From Cochliopodium minus (Eukaryota > Discosea > Himatismenida > Cochliopodiidae), in contig JAMYWO010000043.1 of the NCBI GenBank assembly GCA_024220525.1, forward strand, positions 35,894-99,893: DNA of 64,000 nt. Direction: 5' to 3'. Position 1 is the first letter of the stretch. Each line of letters begins with the position of its first letter. Under the pieces are notes generated by a model that saw nothing but the letters and a program-made list of their open reading frames with translations, was not told where the DNA came from and ran no database searches. This document shows positions 47,557 through 64,000 of this stretch, in pieces. The position numbers and the translations under genes are program-made.

Positions 47557-50500
47557 ATGAGAAGCTTTATCTTTAGGAACATTTTAATTTTATTTTGTTT
47601 ATTCATTTTGGCAAAATCATTCACTCCTCCTAACCCAGAAGTCCATTATATAACACAAAGGTAAAGATTTTAAAAGAAAATTCTTCAGAAAAATTATTTA
47701 TTTTTTTTTTTTTTTTGGAAAATACTTGAATCAATTAAAGAGTATCACATTTTAATTCAGAGATATCAGATACTTATTCTCAAAGATATTTCGTAACAAG
47801 AGATTATTGGGATAACAAAGGTCCTATTCTCTTTTATACCGGTAAAATTTTTTTCATAAATGATTTCAAAGCGTCTTATTCGAAATTAAATAGGTAATGA
47901 AGGAGCATTGGAAGAATTTTATGACAATACAGGATTGATGTTTTATTTCGCTGTAAAAAAAAAAAAAATTTTTTCATCTCTTAATAAATAAATCCTTCAA
48001 ATTAGCAAAAATGGAATGGTAATATCACATTCAAGAATTAGACTTTTTATTCGATTCATAATAATTTATATATTAACTTTTAGCTCTCATTGTTTTTGGA
48101 GAACATAGATACTTTGGAAAATCAATGCCTTATGGAAAAGAATCACTGACCAAAAAAAGAATTGGTTTTCTTAGTGTTGAAGTAAATTTTTTTTTTTTTG
48201 AACTTTTTAAAATTTTTTTGAAATTCCAAATTTAATTTTAAATTTAATCCTAAAATCATTTTTTCAGGAAGCTTTGGCAGATTATGCAGAATTACTTCTT
48301 TACATTAAAAAAACTTATAATGCAGAAAATAGCTATGGTGAAAAATAAAAATAAAAATAATTTATTTTCTTTTCTAATAAATTATTTTTTTAAAAAAAAA
48401 AAATGATAGTTATCTCATTTGGAGGAAGTTACGGAGGTTAATTTTTTTTTTTTTTGAAACCTTTACTTACTTTTTTAATTTATTTTTTATCTTTTTTGAT
48501 TTCAGGAATGCTCACTGCATTTTTTAGAATGAAGTATCCTCACATTGTTGGTAATAAATTAATGAGAAAATATTTTTATTTAATAGTTATTTTTAATTTA
48601 AGTTTTTAATTAATATTTACAATTTAAATTTATTTTGGTTATAATTTTTTGAATTTTTATCAATTATAATTATTTATTTAAAATTTTTAATTTTATTTTT
48701 TTATTTAAAATTTATTATAATTTTTACCAATTTTTATAAATTTTTTTCTAAATTTAAAATTACTTCAGACGCATCATTGGCTGGATCTGCACCTATATTA
48801 GTTGCAAGTGAGGTAAAAAAAAGAATATTTTTTTTCAATATTTTTTTTTATTTAGAAATTTTATTCAATTAATTTTTATTTTTTCATTTTTATTTTTCTC
48901 AAAAAATAAATCTTTTTTTTTTTTGTTTTCATTTCAGTATCGATCAGTTCCTGGTTATTTCCAAACAGTGACAAACGACTTCAACGCAGCCAACCCGAAT
49001 TGTCCAATATTTGTGAGACAAGCTTTCAATCAATTATTGGAATTAGCAAAAACAGGTTTTTTTTTAAAAAATCAAAAAAAATATTTCATTCATTAATTTT
49101 ATTTTATGTTCATTTATTTATCTTTTTAATTTAATTTTTTTTATTTTTTCAAAAAATTTTTTAATTTTTTTGAACAGATTTTTAATTTAATTTCAAATTT
49201 CAATTTTTTTTTTGATTTTATTTAAAAAAAATTTTATTTTGAACAGAACAAGGATTGGCTTTTCTTTCTTCGACATTCAAAACTTGTTCCCCTCTCAAAG
49301 CTTCTGATCTCAATCATCTCATTCTTTGGATCGTTAACAGCTTTGGAACGTAACTAATAAAAAAAATTATTTTTTCATCTCCAATTTTTTAATTTTATTT
49401 TTCAAATATTTTTTAATTTAATTCATTTATATTTTTTCATTTTCTTTTAAATTTTTTTTTTTTTAGTCTTGCAATGGTAGATTATGCTTGTCCTGCTAAT
49501 TTTCTCGCTCCATTACCTGGTAATAAAAAAAATTAATCTTTTTGTTCCAATTTTTTTCGAATAAATATTCTTACAAAAATGTTAAATTATTTATTTTCCT
49601 TTTTTTTATTTAAAAAACAGCATTCCCAATAAATTTGGCATGTCAAGAAATTTTGGATGGAGCACAAAAAATGAACAATGCAACAGGTAAATTATTAGGA
49701 TTAGCTGCCGCAAGTACTCTTTTTTACAATGGAACTAATGGGTACTCCTTTTTTTTATTTTTTTTTCATTCCAATAATAGAATTTACTTTTTTTTTTATT
49801 TTGTAAATGAAGAAATATGACTTGTAATGACATTTATACCGAGTTTGTATTTTGTGCTGATCAAACAGGTTTATTATTTCTTTTTGTTTACTTTTTTTTT
49901 ACTCTTACCTTTCAAAAAAAAAAAGGATGTGGGGGTGGTCCTTCTGGGGTTGCTTGGGATTATCTTGCTTGTATAAAAAAAAAAAATTTTTTTTAAATTT
50001 TCATCTTTTATATAAATTAAATTAGGCACTGAAATTATTTATTTCCCAAACACCAACAATGTTACTGACATGTTTCCTGTATTATCTTTTTTTTTTCCTT
50101 TATTTCATTATTTCATGAAATTAATCTATTTAGCCAAGAAATTGGGATTTGCAAGATTTAACAAGATACTGTCAAGAAAAATGGGACGTAAATCCTAGGT
50201 AATTTATTTCTTTTACTTTTAATAAAAACTTTTATGGACATTTAATAACAAATTTAATTTTAAAGGCCAGGATGGCTTAAAACTTTGTTTGGAGGAGAAA
50301 ATATTAACTATGCTTCCAATATAATTTTTTCAAATGGTGTATTGGGTAAAAAAAAAAAACAAAAAAAAAACTTCTTTTAATTTTAAACCTCTTTTTTTTT
50401 TCGTAGATCCTTGGTAAAACAAACAAATTTTTGTTTTAATTATTTAATTTGCCTTCTTAATAGGCATGGAGGAGGATATTTATCAAGTAAACTCTTTTTT

Positions 50501-50702
50501 TTAATTTTGAATTTTTTAAACCTTTGTTTTAGATGTTAGTGATTCCTTGATTGCAGTTGTAATTGATGATTCTGCCCATCACGAAGATTTGAGATATCCT
50601 GATCCTTCCTGTGATCCTCCAAGTATTACAGCAGCAAGAGAACAAGAATTCCAAATCTTAACAAATTGGATGAAAAATTCAAAAAAAAACAAAAAATATT
50701 AA
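47557..50702 (+). CDS. S28 serine carboxypeptidase (PRCP/DPP7 family)
   Basis: A lysosomal or secreted peptidase that cuts next to proline. It has a signal peptide (MRSFIFRNILILFCLFIL AKS) and about sixteen introns. The exons read YFVTRDYWDNKGPILFYTGNEGALEEF, ALIVFGEHRYFGKSMPYG, EALADYAELLLYIKKTY, then the nucleophile elbow SFGGSYGGMLTAFFRMKYPH, DASLAGSAPI, CGGGPSGVAWDYLACTE, the Asp site FSNGVLDPWHGGG and the His site DDSAHHEDLRYPDP. The full Ser-Asp-His triad is present, with normal order and length (about 480 residues). Cys residues in CPANFLAP, MTCNDIY and FCADQ fit the family's disulfides, and several N-x-T/S sites suggest glycosylation. The 3' end lies 15 bp from the stop of the convergent pseudouridine synthase gene. 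Confidence 0.9.
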
Positions 50703-50717
50703 TTAATTTAAAATGAT

Positions 50718-52396
50718 TTAATTTAATAAAAGAAATTCTTCATCTGTTATTTCACCATTATTGTTATTTTGAATAACTTTTGTTTCTACAACTTGAGTTT
50801 TTTCAAGATAATCATAAAGTTCTTGAAAATAAGTTGGATAAGGAGATTCAAACTCAAGGTATTTGTTTGTAGTCGGATGTTCGAATCCCAAAATTTTGGC
50901 ATGAAGATATTGACCTTTTACATTGTGTTCCTCAATGAATTTATATAATTTCTTGACATACAAAGAATCTTTTCCTTTCTTTTTCAAAAAAGATTTAATG
51001 TTGGTGTAATCATCATCATTAACCAAAGGCATATGAAAATGTTTAGAATGAACTCTAATCTGATGAGTTCTGCCAGTGTCCAATTTAAACTCAACCAAAG
51101 AAATAGCATTTTCATAATTGCTGGAATTGTAACGTTTCAAAATTTTAAAGTGAGAAACAGCCTGTTTAATTTTTTTATCAGTAGATTTTGTCACCATCAT
51201 TTTATCTCTGTCAACGTATTTAAAATCATCCACCACTATCCTTTTTCTTCCGTCTTGAGGATGTCTAGCAAGATAGGTGTCGATGGTTCCCTCTTCTTTT
51301 TTGAAAGATTTGTGAGTGATGGCATGGTAAATTCTTTTGTTTGAGTGAACTTTGAATTGTTTTGATAAACTTTTAAAACTCTTATCGTTTCTTGCTACCA
51401 CCATCACCCCACTTGTTTCCTTCAAATTTAAAAATAAAATAAATTAAAAAAATAAATAAAAATAAAAATAAAATAAAATAAATTTAAATTGAAAATAATA
51501 AAAAAAAAAAGAAACAAAATTAATTATGATAAAATAAAAATGAAAAATAAAAAATTAATTATGATAAAATAAAAATGAAAAATAAATTTTAAAAATAATA
51601 AATTTTTTTTTACTCTATCCAATCTGTGAACTATTCCAGGTCTGATTCCCAATTTATCACTTCCTTTTGCCAATCCCTCTCCTTTTTTTTTTTTCATTTT
51701 AAAATTTATTTTTATTTCTAATTTATTATTTTAAACGTTTTTTTTTTTTACTTCCATATTTGTACAATAAGGCATTCACCAATGTACCACTATATTGACT
51801 GTTTGAATCTGGAGAAGGATGTACAACCATTCCTTTCGAAAAAAAAAAAAAAAAAATTAAAAATTAAAAATTTAAATTTTATTTCAGTGAAAAAAAAAAC
51901 CTTTTGGTTTGACTAATACAATAACATCCTCATCTTCATAAAGAATTTGAAGTGGGATATTTTCAGGGAGGATTTTATTGGAAATCAAAGAAAAGTCTTT
52001 TGTTTGTTTTGAAGTTGTTTTTGTTAATTTTTGTATCTTTCCTGCCTCATTATCTTCTAATTCCAATCTAATTTCTTCTCCTGGTTTGATCTTACGAGCT
52101 GGTTTGGTGCAAACTTTGGAATCGATTTTCACTTTTCCTCCTTTGATTAATTTCTTCAAAAAAGTCTTGCTTTCATCTGGTAATATCGATACTATAAATG
52201 CATCCAATCTTGTAGCTGCTTGATTTTGAGGTACTATTCTTTTTATTATTTTTTCTTCGTTCTCATCTTTTTCTTCATTTTCTCCATTCTCTTCAATCTC
52301 TCCATTTTCCTCATTCCCTTCATTAAATTCTTCCTCTGCACCTTCTTCATTTCCTATTTCATCACTATTATCCAAATCTATTTCACTGTTTTTCAT
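50718..52396 (-). CDS. RluA-family RNA pseudouridine synthase with S4 domain
   Basis: Four exons (52396-51901, 51832-51752, 51681-51614, 51419-50718) join in frame to 448 residues. The first ~60 residues are very acidic (Glu/Asn repeats). Next is an S4 RNA-binding domain (TRLDAFIVSILPDESKTFLKKLIKGGKVKID). The catalytic domain has the RluA signature with its Asp split by an intron: GIRPGIVHRLDR | ETSGVMVVARND. It also has YHAITHKSFKKEEGTID and TGRTHQIRVHSKH. It isomerises uridine in rRNA or tRNA. The S4-RluA layout is typical of RluD/organellar forms, but I see no targeting peptide; the acidic start argues for the cytosol or nucleus. Confidence 0.85.
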
Positions 52397-52641
52397 TTTT
52401 TTTTCATTTTTTTGTTGATTAAATCATTTTTGTTTTATAAAACCCTCATAATCGTTTAATAGATAATATCAATTGAAAGAGATCAAGAAATGAATAGAAA
52501 TCACAATCATCCTTTTTTTGTTTCGAATCAAATTTAATTTTAGAATAATAAACAATTTTTCCAACAAGAGAGAAGAACAAAGGAAAGGGAAAAAATAAGA
52601 TGGGTTTGATGGTTTCAAAAATTGGAGAATGATGATGAGTG

Positions 52642-53043
52642 TCAATAATTTTTGAAACCAAATTTTTTCCTTTCATAAAATAAATCCGTTTTTGAAGTTC
52701 CCAAGTTTACAATCTTTGGGCAACCATCCCTATCTTTTTCTTGAATTGAACATTCTTTGCAATAATAAGCATCTGAGATCCCAATACCTCCACAAATTAT
52801 ACATCTCCCTTGAAATGAACCGTAATTACATTCATCACAAATTCTGACCAATGTGGTGGGTCTCACCAATGAATCACAAATTATACATTTTCCATCACAT
52901 TTTGAACACAATCTTCCAATTGCTATTCCAGGTTGCTTTCTACAAAATATCAAATCAGGATGATGTTTTGCCCTATTCAATGAATTAAAAAAAATTGTTA
53001 GATTCCATCAAAAATTTAAATAAGAATAAAGAAAATTTTACAT
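52642..53043 (-). CDS. PHF5A: PHF5A/Rds3, SF3b splicing subunit, with split start codon
   Basis: A 110-residue zinc-knuckle protein of the U2 snRNP SF3b complex that helps bind the branch point. The body (52972-52642) is nearly the same as the protein of animals and yeasts: [52 protein letters not shown] and [20 protein letters not shown]. All zinc-binding CxxC pairs are present. The coding frame lacks an ATG, but a minus-strand AT at 53043-53042, followed by gtaaaa and a 69-bp intron ending in ag, joins to a G at 52972 and gives exactly MAKHHPDL, the conserved N-terminus. The length then equals that of the animal protein. Confidence 0.92.
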
Positions 53044-53104
53044 TCAATTTTTTTTTATTTTATAATATATAATTTATATTAACAAAAAAAGGAAAGATTT
53101 CTTT

Positions 53105-59782
<6,678 letters not shown>

Positions 59783-59932
59783 TCTTTTCTTTTTTTTATT
59801 ATATTTTTAAGCAAAGAAAGATGAGAAGCCTCACTTTCGTAAAAATAGTTCAAAAAGGATCCAATCAAAGGTTTTAAATATTGCCAAAATAGTCTATTGA
59901 AATATTTAAATAAAAAAAAATAAGATCAATAA

Positions 59933-61006
59933 ATGGATAGTGAATAGTAAAAAAATAATCAATATATAATCATAATTTATCTTATAATCAAACATTCTTG
60001 AAAAATAATAGCGATCTTTTGTTCAAATTACTTTTGATTGGTAAAAATATTTGATATTTTATCAATATATGGTTTATCTCACAAATTTTAAAGGTGATAG
60101 TGGTGTTGGAAAATCTTGTATTTTATTGCGTTTTGCAGATGATACATTCTCTGAAAGTTATATTTCGACGATTGGTGTTGGTGAAACAAAAATATTTTCT
60201 TTGGGAAAAGAGTATTTATTCTAATTTTTGCTTTTCTCCCAATTAGATTTCAAAATCCAAACAATCAATTTGGAAGGAAAAGTAGTGAAACTTCAAATTT
60301 GGGTATATAACTTTTTAAATTCAAAATTAGCTCATTATTCTTGTTAATTTTCTCAGGATACCGCAGGTCAAGGTTTGATAAATTGAAAAATTAAAGTGAA
60401 AAAAATATAATTCCTCTTTCAAATTAATCAATCAAAAATATAGAAAGATTTAGAACAATTACTTCCTCATACTATAGAGGAGCACAAGGTATAACAAATT
60501 TTTTTTTTTTTTCTTTAGATTCAATTTCTTTTGAATATTTAATTTCCTTTGAAAATACATTTATTGTTCATATTGGAATAAATTAGCTTATCATTACATA
60601 TTTTGTCAACAAAAAGGAATTTTAATATCTTGGAAATAATTTAATTTTATTTCATTTTTAAAAAGGAATAATAATAGTTTATGATGTAACTGACAAAGAA
60701 ACTTTCCAAAACGTTAAAAATTGGTTGGAAGAAATAGAACAAAACGCAGGAAATGATGTAAAAAAAATGTTGGTGGGAAATAAATGTGATCTAAAAAACT
60801 CTAGAGCAGTAGATTATGAAAGTGGTAAACAATTTGCTGATAAACTTGAAATTCCTTTTATTGAAACTTCCGCTCTCGATTCTACAAATGTTCATGAATC
60901 TTTTGCTTTAATCGCCTATGAAATTTATAAGAGTGGCAATCATAATTCTGTCCCTCAAGAATCTACTGTTGTTGTAAATAATAAACAAGGTGGTTGCTGT
61001 GGATGA
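59933..61006 (+). CDS. Rab1-like small GTPase
   Basis: Seven exons (59933-59946, 60012-60040, 60094-60180, 60247-60302, 60357-60372, 60444-60488, 60666-61006) give 195 residues: [22 protein letters not shown] at the start, IGVDFKIQTI, the G3 motif [33 protein letters not shown], and a CC-containing prenylation tail (GGCCG). All G motifs are intact. The effector and switch regions match Rab1/Ypt1 best, so a role in ER-to-Golgi traffic is likely. Two exons are tiny: 14 nt (start codon plus three residues) and 16 nt (inside the DTAGQE motif). In SAK the Lys is Leu, a mild oddity. Its start is 150 bp from the divergent start of the BEACH gene. Confidence 0.9.
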
Positions 61007-61189
61007 TTTTTATCTTTCCTTTTTTTTCAAGTTCCTTTTTTTTAATCAAAAAAATAATAAAAAAAATTACACAAAAAAAATTTCAATTTCCAACCCTCAT
61101 TCTAATTCCTATCTTGGATGGTAGCACTTTCTCACTGAATCCATTCAAAATCAAAATATCTTAAAAACAATATTAAATTAAAAAAAAAA

Positions 61190-61794
61190 ATGAAAAAGGT
61201 TTGTAAATTTACAAAGATTTGAAACAATCAACAATTCATACAAATTTTTTTTGATAGATTGCTTTAATTTCTGAGGATAAAAAAAATTTTGAAGTGGACA
61301 TTGAAGTAGCAAATCTTTCTATTACTATCAAAAATTTATTAGAAGATAGCGATGATGGTCCAATACCTCTTCCCAATGTTAAATCAAATATACTCATTCA
61401 GCTTATGTAATCAAATAAAAACCTTTTATTTTTTTTTGAATTAATTGGAAAATCACAAAGAGAATATTGCAATCATTTTGTTGAAAACGATTTTCATTTG
61501 ATTCCCACAATCATGATTGAACAAGAAAAAATAGAAAAACAAAATAAATTGAATAATTGGAATGATAGCTTTACATCTCAATTTAATCAAGAAAACCTTG
61601 TGGAAATAATTTTGGCATCAAATTATCTTGATATTTCTTGCATTTTGGATGCATGTTGTAATCGTTTGGCAATGAGAATAAAAGGAAAAAGTCGGACAGA
61701 AATTAAAAAAATCTTGAATATTGATTCAAATTCTTTTGATCAAGCAGATGAAGAACAGATTGAAAGAGAATATGGATGGTACAAAGAAAGATAA
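61190..61794 (+). CDS. SKP1: Skp1, SCF ubiquitin-ligase adaptor
   Basis: Three exons (61190-61198, 61258-61406, 61461-61794) give 163 residues, the usual Skp1 length. The BTB/POZ part: ALISEDKKNFEVDIEVANLS, IPLPNVKSNILIQLIEYC. The C-terminal F-box-binding helices: LVEIILASNYLDISCILDACC, IKGKSRTEIKKILNI, and the end EEEQIEREYGWYKER style (ours reads DEEQIEREYGWYKER). Skp1 links F-box proteins to cullin-1. The F-box-like motif in the Ras/G-alpha fusion at 8165-12887 would be a possible client, though nothing here shows it. The first exon is only 9 nt. It lies on the same strand as Rab1. Confidence 0.92.
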
Positions 61795-61853
61795 AATCAA
61801 ATCCATATTTCCTATACATTAAATAATTTTAATTTTCTTTTAAATAATCCTTT

Positions 61854-62212
61854 TCAATTTTCTTCCTCTTCTTCCAAAAAGTCAAATTTGTTTATATCTC
61901 CATCAAAATTAAATTTATGTTCAAAATTATTATAAAGGCAAGTCAATGATACAGTAACATAATGTCCTATATCTGATCCCAATAATTCTCGCTTTGAATT
62001 AAATTCTTTCAAAAGAGTAATACTTTCATCATTATTCATTGGTATTTTATGTATCACATTTATTGATGATGTTTGAGGATTGAGGAGAATATTATTCATT
62101 CTTTAATTTTTTATTGAAAGGAATATAATCAAAATGGGAAAGATTAATTTGATATTTTGGTTCAAAATTGTTACCTTTCTTCTTTCTCTCCATTATATTT
62201 TCTTTTATTCAT
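61854..62212 (-). CDS. Small unknown protein, two exons
   Basis: I do not recognise it. An upstream ATG at 62212 (MNKRKYNGEKEER) joins in frame across an intron to the main exon (ATG-led MNNILLNPQTSSINV..., ending in the acidic tail FDFLEEEEEN). The protein is about 95 residues. The core GSDIGHYVTVSLTCLYNNFEHKFNFDGD could be a small beta-rich domain. If the intron is wrong, the start is the ATG at 62099 and the length is 81. It is convergent with Skp1, 59 bp apart. Function unknown. Confidence 0.5.
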
Positions 62213-62388
62213 TTTCCAAAGTTGGATCTTGATTTATTCTCAATTTTTTTTATTTTTTTATTTTTAATTTTGTTTATGTGAAAAGATACTTTCATTATTC
62301 AATTGAATGATTGAGCTAGTTGCAATTAATATTTATCCAGATCATAGAACCCAAAGATTATAAATAAAATTTTTTTTTAATGATATGT

Positions 62389-62463
62389 NTCATCTCCAGC
62401 AAATCCAGCTTTAACCATACCAGAACCGTTATCAATTACTAATGCAGATACTTCACCTTCCAT
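62389..62463 (-). pseudogene. Actin N-terminal fragment, broken at an ambiguous base
   Basis: Minus-strand ATG at 62463 opens 24 codons that match conventional actin (MEGEVSALVIDNGSGMVKAG, then FAGD). The codon at 62391-62389 contains the only N of the window; after it the frame runs ACA TAT CAT and stops. No donor site is visible, and the next 500 bp on this strand carry no further actin sequence. Either the assembly is chimeric at the N, or this is a truncated gene copy. The good match up to the break argues for a recent event or an artefact. Confidence 0.75.
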
Positions 62464-63003
62464 TTTTAAATTTTATATAATTTTTTGATTTTTTTTTATT
62501 TTAATTTTAAATGTTTTTATCAAAAATTTTTATATTATTAAAATTATTTTTTATTTGTGGTGAATCAAAAAAAATTTTTAAATTCAAAAAGAAAACTTCT
62601 AAAAAAGGATATTGGTAATTCAAATTGTGATTTTGTTTTTAATCAAGTAAAAATTTTTTATTTTTTATTTGTGGTATAAAATTAGAAAACCACAAATTCT
62701 TTTTCACTTAAATAATAATAAAATAAAAAAAAAAATTATATTTTTAAGTTTGATTTGTTATATGGTTGTTTTTAATTGTTTTGTTATTTGATTGAATACA
62801 AAGTTCAAATTAGTTAAAGTTGATTATTTTTATTTGTAAATAAAATTTTATTGGATAACAATGGAAAATCAAACTAGAATGGATCTTATCATCATACAAG
62901 ACCTTTCAATATCTGATTCAAATGTTCAATTAATTTTAAAACTTTATTGATTTTTTTTTTTGATATTGTTGTATTGGCGCCAAAATTTGAATTAAATATT
63001 TTT
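62464..63003. other. Intergenic, upstream of the actin fragment
   Basis: An AT-rich spacer between the actin start and the stop of the NHL gene. If the actin start is genuine, its promoter lies here. I see no recognisable element. Confidence 0.4.
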
Positions 63004-64000
63004 TTATTTAAAATTTGATGGAATAATTTGTATTCCATTGAATGGTTGGCAAAGATAGTTTGGAGAAATATCACCACACTGATTCCCACCAAATCCATCA
63101 ATGTATGTACCATTTGAGGAATAAACCTGGAGATGTTGAGTTCCTATTGAAAAGGAATCACCTAAAAAAACAAAGATACATTTAAAGAATTAAATTGGAA
63201 AAGTATTTTATTTACTGGAAAGAACAAAAGTGTTGTTATTTGAAAAAGCAATTCCACAAGGGTTTCCACAACCACCTTATTTTTAAAATATAAATCTAAT
63301 AAATAAGAAAAAAAAAAACTAACTTGAAGTTCCTTTTTGGAGGATGATCTGTCTAATGAGTTGTCCATTTTTGTTTAATACCAAAACTAAATTGGATGTA
63401 GGGGTACAAGAACCAACATAGATATTGGATTCATAGAATTCTATTCCAGAGTAGAAAGTTACACTATTTATTGGAGAAAAAACATTCAGAAATTTTCCAT
63501 TCTTATCAAATTTTTTGATGTTTGAATAGTCCGAAACCCATACATTTCCTTCATCATCTATAGTAAGGTCTATTGGTTCACTAATCATTGTAGAATTTAT
63601 AAATTGACCAATATACTTTCCATCTAAAGAGAAAATAAACTTTGTACTTCTTTAATAAACAAAAATTTTCAAACCTGGAGAAAATTTAACAATAGCAGGT
63701 ATTCTTGTGCCATTTCCTTTTAATGAATCAAGAATAAGATTTATAAAGCAAAAATTGTTGGAGGACCTTACCTTGTGTATCAAAATCACAAATCAATGCT
63801 TCATCATTTTCTGTAAATCTCAAACAAAACAAGGAATCTCCGAGAAATTGGGTATTTGCTTGTCCCCATTGTCTATTAAATTGAATATAAACGAATATAA
63901 AATGAATAAAATTTCATACCCCAATATATTTCCATTTCTATCAGCTGTATAAACTCCTGTTGCAAAATCAAGCAAATATAATTTTCCATTGTTGAATACC
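63004..64000 (-). CDS. NHL-type beta-propeller protein, 5' end beyond right edge
   Basis: The C-terminal part of a propeller protein, in at least six exons, with its stop at 63006-63004. Repeats read ISEPIDLTIDDEGNVWVSDYSNIKKFDKNGKFL, then GIEFYESNIYVGSC with LVLVLNKNGQLIRQI, then CGNPCGIAFSNNNTFVLSS, and QHLQVYSSNGTYIDGFGG. This is the NHL pattern (P..ia.d..gnvyVsD..n..i.kfd..G). The N-terminal end is outside the window, so I cannot say whether a signal peptide or a RING/B-box precedes it. Likely a secreted or cell-surface binding protein, or an intracellular scaffold; function unknown. Confidence 0.6.

Overview
The window is nuclear DNA from a very AT-rich, intron-dense, unicellular eukaryote, most likely an amoeboid or amoeboflagellate protist. 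The evidence is many short GT..AG introns (about 45-200 bp), long Asn/Ser tracts, and a gene set of Ras/Rho signalling proteins, a BEACH protein, Rab, Skp1, Integrator, TFIID and EMC components. Amoebozoa, Heterolobosea and Anaeramoebida all fit; I cannot place the species. An SDHAF3-like complex II assembly factor and an enoyl-CoA isomerase suggest organelles with respiratory or fatty-acid metabolism. Gene calls rest on conserved motifs read by eye and on hand-joined exons whose reading frames agree; no database search was run.

Layout. 1-5542 (minus): an unrecognised gene cut by the left edge, then two tandem paralogues with an SH2-like domain. 5654-7948: enoyl-CoA isomerase (minus) divergent from EMC8/9 (plus). 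8165-12887 (plus): a 1,372-residue protein joining a Ras-like domain, a G-alpha-like domain with an F-box where the helical domain should be, a beta-sandwich, and a pseudokinase split by a long insert with a zinc finger. 13001-19734 (minus): RCC1 repeats + RasGEF + SH3. After a gene-poor stretch come a SAM-like/possible GBP-like protein (21375-24002), TAF12, SDHAF3, a kelch protein and an RRM+vWA protein (minus).

30741-35273 (plus): SH3 + degenerate Ras-like domain + RhoGAP. 35552-37920: two VIT/CCC1-family transporters, head to head. 38137-41769: Integrator subunit 7. 41988-47191: PH + coiled coil + RasGEF. 47557-50702: a secreted/lysosomal S28 serine peptidase. 50718-52396 (minus): RluA pseudouridine synthase. 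52642-53043 (minus): PHF5A, whose start codon is split by an intron. 53105-59782 (minus): an LvsG/WDR81-type kinase-like-BEACH-WD40 protein. 59933-61006: Rab1. 61190-61794: Skp1. Then a small unknown gene, an actin N-terminal fragment that breaks off at the only ambiguous base (62389), and an NHL-propeller gene cut by the right edge.

Theme: five of the larger genes belong to small-GTPase signalling (a Ras/G-alpha/F-box scaffold, two RasGEFs, a pseudo-GTPase RhoGAP, a Rab), and several have unusual domain fusions. The Ras/G-alpha/F-box/pseudokinase protein is the strongest candidate for something undescribed: it joins a dead Ras-like fold, a probably nucleotide-binding G domain, a ubiquitin-ligase adaptor motif and a pseudokinase in one chain, and Skp1, the partner of F-boxes, is also encoded in the window.
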